64,000 nt of DNA. Origin: an uncultured Fibrobacter sp. (lineage in GTDB: Bacteria; Fibrobacterota; Fibrobacteria; Fibrobacterales; Fibrobacteraceae). Positions 61,333-64,000 of this stretch are shown one piece after another. The stretch lies in NCBI RefSeq assembly GCF_900316465.1, contig NZ_ONDD01000014.1, forward strand, positions 62,001 to 126,000. Direction: 5' to 3'. A program made the position numbers and the translations under genes. Within the stretch, counting starts at the first letter, position 1. The number at the start of each line of letters is the position of its first letter. The notes below the pieces were generated by a model, which did no database searches, was not told where the DNA came from, and saw only the letters and a list, made by a program, of their open reading frames with translations.

Positions 61333-62121
61333 TTACTTTTTCTTCTTGTTCTGGGGCTGTGCTGCAGCCTGCTTCAATTCCGCAGTCTGTTTCGGATCGC
61401 GGATATAAATTTCAGGCGGGATATTGTCGAATCCCTGCAGGGCGTTGAGCCAGTTATCGTTCAGGTCACGGAATTCCAACTTGTTCAAGTTGTAGCGCAG
61501 AGAGTCGTTCACAATATCGAACGTAATGTAGTCCCAGCGAACCACCTGACGTTCCTTGAAGACTTCGCGGCTAACAAGAGACTGATCGGAATCGAAACGG
61601 TAGCGGGCCTTGAACGTGTATTCACCCGTCATCTGGTAGCGACCAGAATCGGAGTAAGTGCGAGTAATACCGATTAGCGTATCGTTTGTGCCGAAGCGGA
61701 GTTCAGCATCGCGGAAAGCATGACCGTGAGCGATGATCGGAGTGCGCCAGACGCCCACCACCTGATCTTTCATGCGCTTCTGGAGCACAGTGTCGATGCG
61801 CCAGTGGTCGAAGTTGCTCTTGTCGTAGCGAGCGCGCTGCACGTACTTACCTGTCTGGACCAACTTGCGGACGCTGTCGGCCTGGACTTTCGCAAGGCTA
61901 TCCGCGTTACGAGGACCGACCGCCGGTGCCACATGGTTCATTGAATCAAGCTTAGCCTGAATCATTTCATCGAGCGTTGCCGTAGCTCCACGCGGTGTGG
62001 CCACCACCTGGGATTCTACTTTAACGAGGTTTGCAGGTTGCGTTGCGGCAGGAGCCGTCTGTGCCAAAGGCATTCCTACGAAAGCCAAAGACAATAAAGA
62101 AATAATAATATGCTTATACAT
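61333..62121 (-). CDS. Secreted protein of unknown function upstream of the ABC permease
   Basis: About 262 residues with a signal peptide (IIISLLSLAFVGMPLAQ). The mature N-terminal part is Ala/Thr/Pro-rich, the middle part has a compact beta-rich pattern (VVGVWRTPIIAHGHAFRDAELRF, YQMTGEYTFKARYRF), and the tail is Gln/Lys-rich. The middle resembles a lipocalin-like strand order but no family is recognised. It is not a type III solute-binding protein. ATG at 62119-62121 is preferred over an ATG 15 nt upstream because it directly precedes the signal peptide. Confidence 0.6.
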   Translation of the reverse strand: MYKHIIISLLSLAFVGMPLAQTAPAATQPANLVKVESQVVATPRGATATLDEMIQAKLDSMNHVAPAVGPRNADSLAKVQADSVRKLVQTGKYVQRARYDKSNFDHWRIDTVLQKRMKDQVVGVWRTPIIAHGHAFRDAELRFGTNDTLIGITRTYSDSGRYQMTGEYTFKARYRFDSDQSLVSREVFKERQVVRWDYITFDIVNDSLRYNLNKLEFRDLNDNWLNALQGFDNIPPEIYIRDPKQTAELKQAAAQPQNKKKK

Positions 62122-62203
62122 AGATACACTCATCATCGTAAATGTAGTTAAAGCGATATAAAAAAGGTAAGGTAAACATACAAAAAAAGGCTATCTTTGG
62201 ACC

Positions 62204-63343
62204 ATGTTCGGAAAAACACTCGACTATTCCCAGGTTCCTTCCCCCTGTTTTGTTCTTGACGAGGCCAGACTGCGCCATAATATGGAAATTCTGGACGATA
62301 TCCAGAAGCGGGGAAACATAAAAATCATTTGCGCCTTAAAAGGTTACAGTTTTTGGCGTTCTTTCCCCCTCATCGGGCAATACCTAGCCGGTGCCACCGC
62401 CTCCAGTCTGAACGAAGCCAGACTCGCCAAGGAGGAAATGGGTAAAGAAGTCCATGTGTTCGCCCCCGTCTATGACGATGACGAAATCGACCAGATTCTC
62501 GCCTGCGCAGGCCACATTACCTTCAACAGCTTCAGCCAGTGGCAGCGTTTTAAAGACAAGACCCTCGCCGCAGGTGTAAGCGCAGGAATCCGCGTAAATC
62601 CGCAATTTTCGACAGTCGAGACCGACCTGTACAACCCGTGCGGCAAGTTTTCGAGACTCGGAGTCACCGAAAAAGAGTTCAAACCGGAACTGTTGGACGG
62701 CATCGAAGGGCTCCATTTTCACGCTCTCTGCGAACAGGACGCCGACGCATTGGAAGGCGTACTGAAGGCCTTCGAACAGCATTTCGGCAAGTACCTTCCG
62801 CAAATGAAATGGGTGAATTTCGGTGGCGGCCACCACATTACCCGTAAGGATTACCATCGCGAAGAACTGGTCCGCCTCCTGAACGACTTCCACAGCCGCT
62901 ACCCGCACCTCACTGTTATCATGGAACCGGGTGAAGCAGTCGGCTGGCAGACGGGCGAACTGGTGGCGTCCGTCGGAGACATTGTTCACAACGAAATGGA
63001 CATTGTCATACTGAACGTGTCAATCAGTGCACACATGCCGGACTGCCTCGAAATGCCGTACCGCCCCACCGTGACGGGCGCCGGCATGCCGGGTGAAAAG
63101 AAATTCACATACAAACTAGCAGGTAATTCCTGCTTGGCCGGCGACCAGCTCGGGGACTTTTCCTTTGACGAACCGCTCAAGGTGGGCGACAAGATTATCT
63201 TCGAAGACATGATCCATTATACGATGGTCAAGACCACGTTCTTCAACGGAGTTCGCCACCCGAGCATCGGCAAGTTCGACGAACAGGGCAAATTCCACTT
63301 GTTGCACAAGTTCACCTACGAGCAATTTAAAGAAAAGCTTTAA
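62204..63343 (+). CDS. nspC: Carboxynorspermidine/carboxyspermidine decarboxylase
   Basis: 379 residues, a fold-type III PLP enzyme. The PLP Lys is in CALKGYSFW, and family landmarks are NPCGKFSRLG, the LHFHALCEQ segment, WVNFGGGHHIT and MEPGEAVGWQTGELV. It decarboxylates carboxynorspermidine or carboxyspermidine, the last step of the alternative polyamine route. The dehydrogenase partner is not in the window. TATCTT ends 6 nt before the ATG. Confidence 0.92.
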   Translation: MFGKTLDYSQVPSPCFVLDEARLRHNMEILDDIQKRGNIKIICALKGYSFWRSFPLIGQYLAGATASSLNEARLAKEEMGKEVHVFAPVYDDDEIDQILACAGHITFNSFSQWQRFKDKTLAAGVSAGIRVNPQFSTVETDLYNPCGKFSRLGVTEKEFKPELLDGIEGLHFHALCEQDADALEGVLKAFEQHFGKYLPQMKWVNFGGGHHITRKDYHREELVRLLNDFHSRYPHLTVIMEPGEAVGWQTGELVASVGDIVHNEMDIVILNVSISAHMPDCLEMPYRPTVTGAGMPGEKKFTYKLAGNSCLAGDQLGDFSFDEPLKVGDKIIFEDMIHYTMVKTTFFNGVRHPSIGKFDEQGKFHLLHKFTYEQFKEKL

Positions 63344-63354
63344 GCAGAAAAGGA

Positions 63355-63374
63355 GATGCCCGCCTACGCGGGCA
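63355..63374. repeat. Short palindromic intergenic repeat
   Basis: ATGCCCGC-CTAC-GCGGGCAT is a perfect 8-bp hairpin with the GGAG...GACA flanks common to a dispersed intergenic repeat family. It lies between nspC and tsaE and has no T-run. Confidence 0.5.
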
Positions 63375-63390
63375 TGACAATAAAGCATCA

Positions 63391-63798
63391 ATGATTTTTT
63401 CTAGCGAAGAAGAAACTTACAACTGGGCGGTTGAATTCGGACATAGCCTGAAACCGGGCGACAAGGTGGCTCTTTACGGCAACCTGGGCGCCGGCAAGAC
63501 CGTCATCAGTCGCGGGGTCTGCAAAGGTCTCGGTTTCACGGGATCCGTCTGCTCCCCTACCTACACTATTCTTCACGAATACCCGAACAATCCGCCAATT
63601 TTCCACTTCGACCTTTACCGCCTGGACGGCGGCGCCGACTTGAATGAAGTCGGCCTCGATCCGGATTATCTGGAAAAAGGAATCAGCTTGATCGAATGGC
63701 CGGAACGCCTCGAAGACAACGACCCCGGTCTGACTCATAAAATTGAAATAAAAATCCTCTCGGAAACCGAGAGAGAAATTACAGTCACAAACCTTTAA
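63391..63798 (+). CDS. tsaE: TsaE, tRNA threonylcarbamoyladenosine ATPase
   Basis: 135 residues, normal length. Walker A YGNLGAGKTVISRGVCKGLG, then SPTYTILHEY, FHFDLYRLDG and LIEWPERL are the TsaE signatures. It powers the TsaB-TsaD complex that makes t6A37 in ANN-decoding tRNAs. No clear ribosome site precedes the ATG. A terminator follows. Confidence 0.94.
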   Translation: MIFSSEEETYNWAVEFGHSLKPGDKVALYGNLGAGKTVISRGVCKGLGFTGSVCSPTYTILHEYPNNPPIFHFDLYRLDGGADLNEVGLDPDYLEKGISLIEWPERLEDNDPGLTHKIEIKILSETEREITVTNL

Positions 63799-63803
63799 AA
63801 ACG

Positions 63804-63829
63804 AAAACCCGCCATTTAGGCGGGTTTTT
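63804..63829 (+). terminator. Intrinsic terminator after tsaE
   Basis: AACCCGCC-ATTTA-GGCGGGTT followed by TTT; the A-run on the other side makes it usable for the convergent gene that ends at 63858. Confidence 0.9.
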
Positions 63830-63857
63830 CATTACCTCTATAAAAGGAACTTCAAGC

Positions 63858-64000
63858 TTACTTCTTAGCGGCGGCGGAATCGGCCACCGGTTCAGCAGCA
63901 GCGGCAGCCTTGGCAGCTTCCTTTGCGGCCTGGACTTCAGCAATCTTTACGATTTCATCCCATTCGCTCTTGTCGCCGGTATAAAGGAGCATGGCACCCT
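63858..64000 (-). CDS. C-terminal end of a gene cut by the window edge
   Basis: The last 46 codons of a minus-strand gene ending at TAA (63858-63860). The tail reads GAMLLYTGDKSEWDEIVKI and then becomes Ala/Lys-rich (AAKEAAKAAAAAEPVADSAAAKK as segments), similar in style to the L25 tail. The family cannot be recognised from this part. Confidence 0.6.
   Translation of the reverse strand, partial: GAMLLYTGDKSEWDEIVKIAEVQAAKEAAKAAAAAEPVADSAAAKK

Noticed and set aside
1..64000. CRISPR arrays, insertion sequences, prophage or plasmid genes
   Set aside because: I found no regularly spaced repeats with unique spacers, no transposase or integrase motifs, and no phage structural genes on either strand.

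Overview
The window reads as chromosomal DNA of a Fibrobacter (phylum Fibrobacterota). The clearest marker is the protein at 18150-18749, which carries the Fibrobacter succinogenes major paralogous (FISUMP) domain. Supporting features are a diderm envelope gene set (lipoproteins, beta-barrels, a lipid A-type acyltransferase), a Rho factor with a long disordered N-terminus, and moderate GC content. I see no rRNA, CRISPR array, phage genes or intact insertion sequence. There are two tRNA genes: Pro(CGG) and Gln(UUG).

Layout. 1-8 kb (minus strand): a sugar-transfer pair (GT-C membrane protein with NPCBM domain, then a GT28-like transferase) and an overlapping cyclic-di-GMP pair (FIST-GGDEF, then PAS-GGDEF*-EAL). 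8-16.8 kb: housekeeping and envelope genes (HAD phosphatase, NrnA-type DHH, LysE exporter, MraY, a pseudopilin, a UAP-type pyrophosphorylase overlapping an LpxL-like acyltransferase, a circularly permuted solute-binding lipoprotein, an Smr protein). 16.8-18.2 kb: tRNA-Pro followed by about 0.5 kb of repeated tRNA 3'-end fragments and short hairpins, then a RelB/YafQ toxin-antitoxin pair. 18-25 kb: FISUMP protein, ClpB behind a near-perfect sigma-54 promoter, HisC-HisN, a beta-barrel. 25-31 kb: ComEC, then an operon with two zinc metalloproteases, a DUF4416 protein and an asparaginase. 31-33 kb: IspE, tRNA-Gln, ribosomal protein L25. 33-39 kb: an envelope operon (DUF2147, LolA-like, RND/MMPL transporter, two beta-barrels). 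39.1-46.9 kb: an unusual cluster joining a STAS anti-anti-sigma protein, a PLP aminotransferase, a one-module NRPS (A-T-C), a MATE transporter fused to an RsbW-like ATPase domain, and a SpoIIE phosphatase. 46.9-64 kb: FtsK, a CHASE2 adenylate cyclase, FolK-dNK-PanC, Rho, ProC, a sigma-54 activator, an iron/cobalamin-type ABC transporter, NspC and TsaE.

How genes work together. The 39-47 kb cluster is the best candidate for an undescribed system. Its order suggests that a small amide or amino compound is made by the aminotransferase and NRPS, exported by the MATE protein, and coupled through that transporter's cytosolic ATPase-like tail to a STAS/SpoIIE partner switch. The sigma-54 activator near 58 kb and the sigma-54 promoter of clpB show that sigma-54 control operates in this genome. 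At least nine genes have a -10 box (TATATT, TAAATT or TAAGTT) exactly 7 nt before the start codon and no Shine-Dalgarno sequence, which predicts leaderless mRNAs. TTG starts, often overlapping the previous stop as TTGA, are also frequent.
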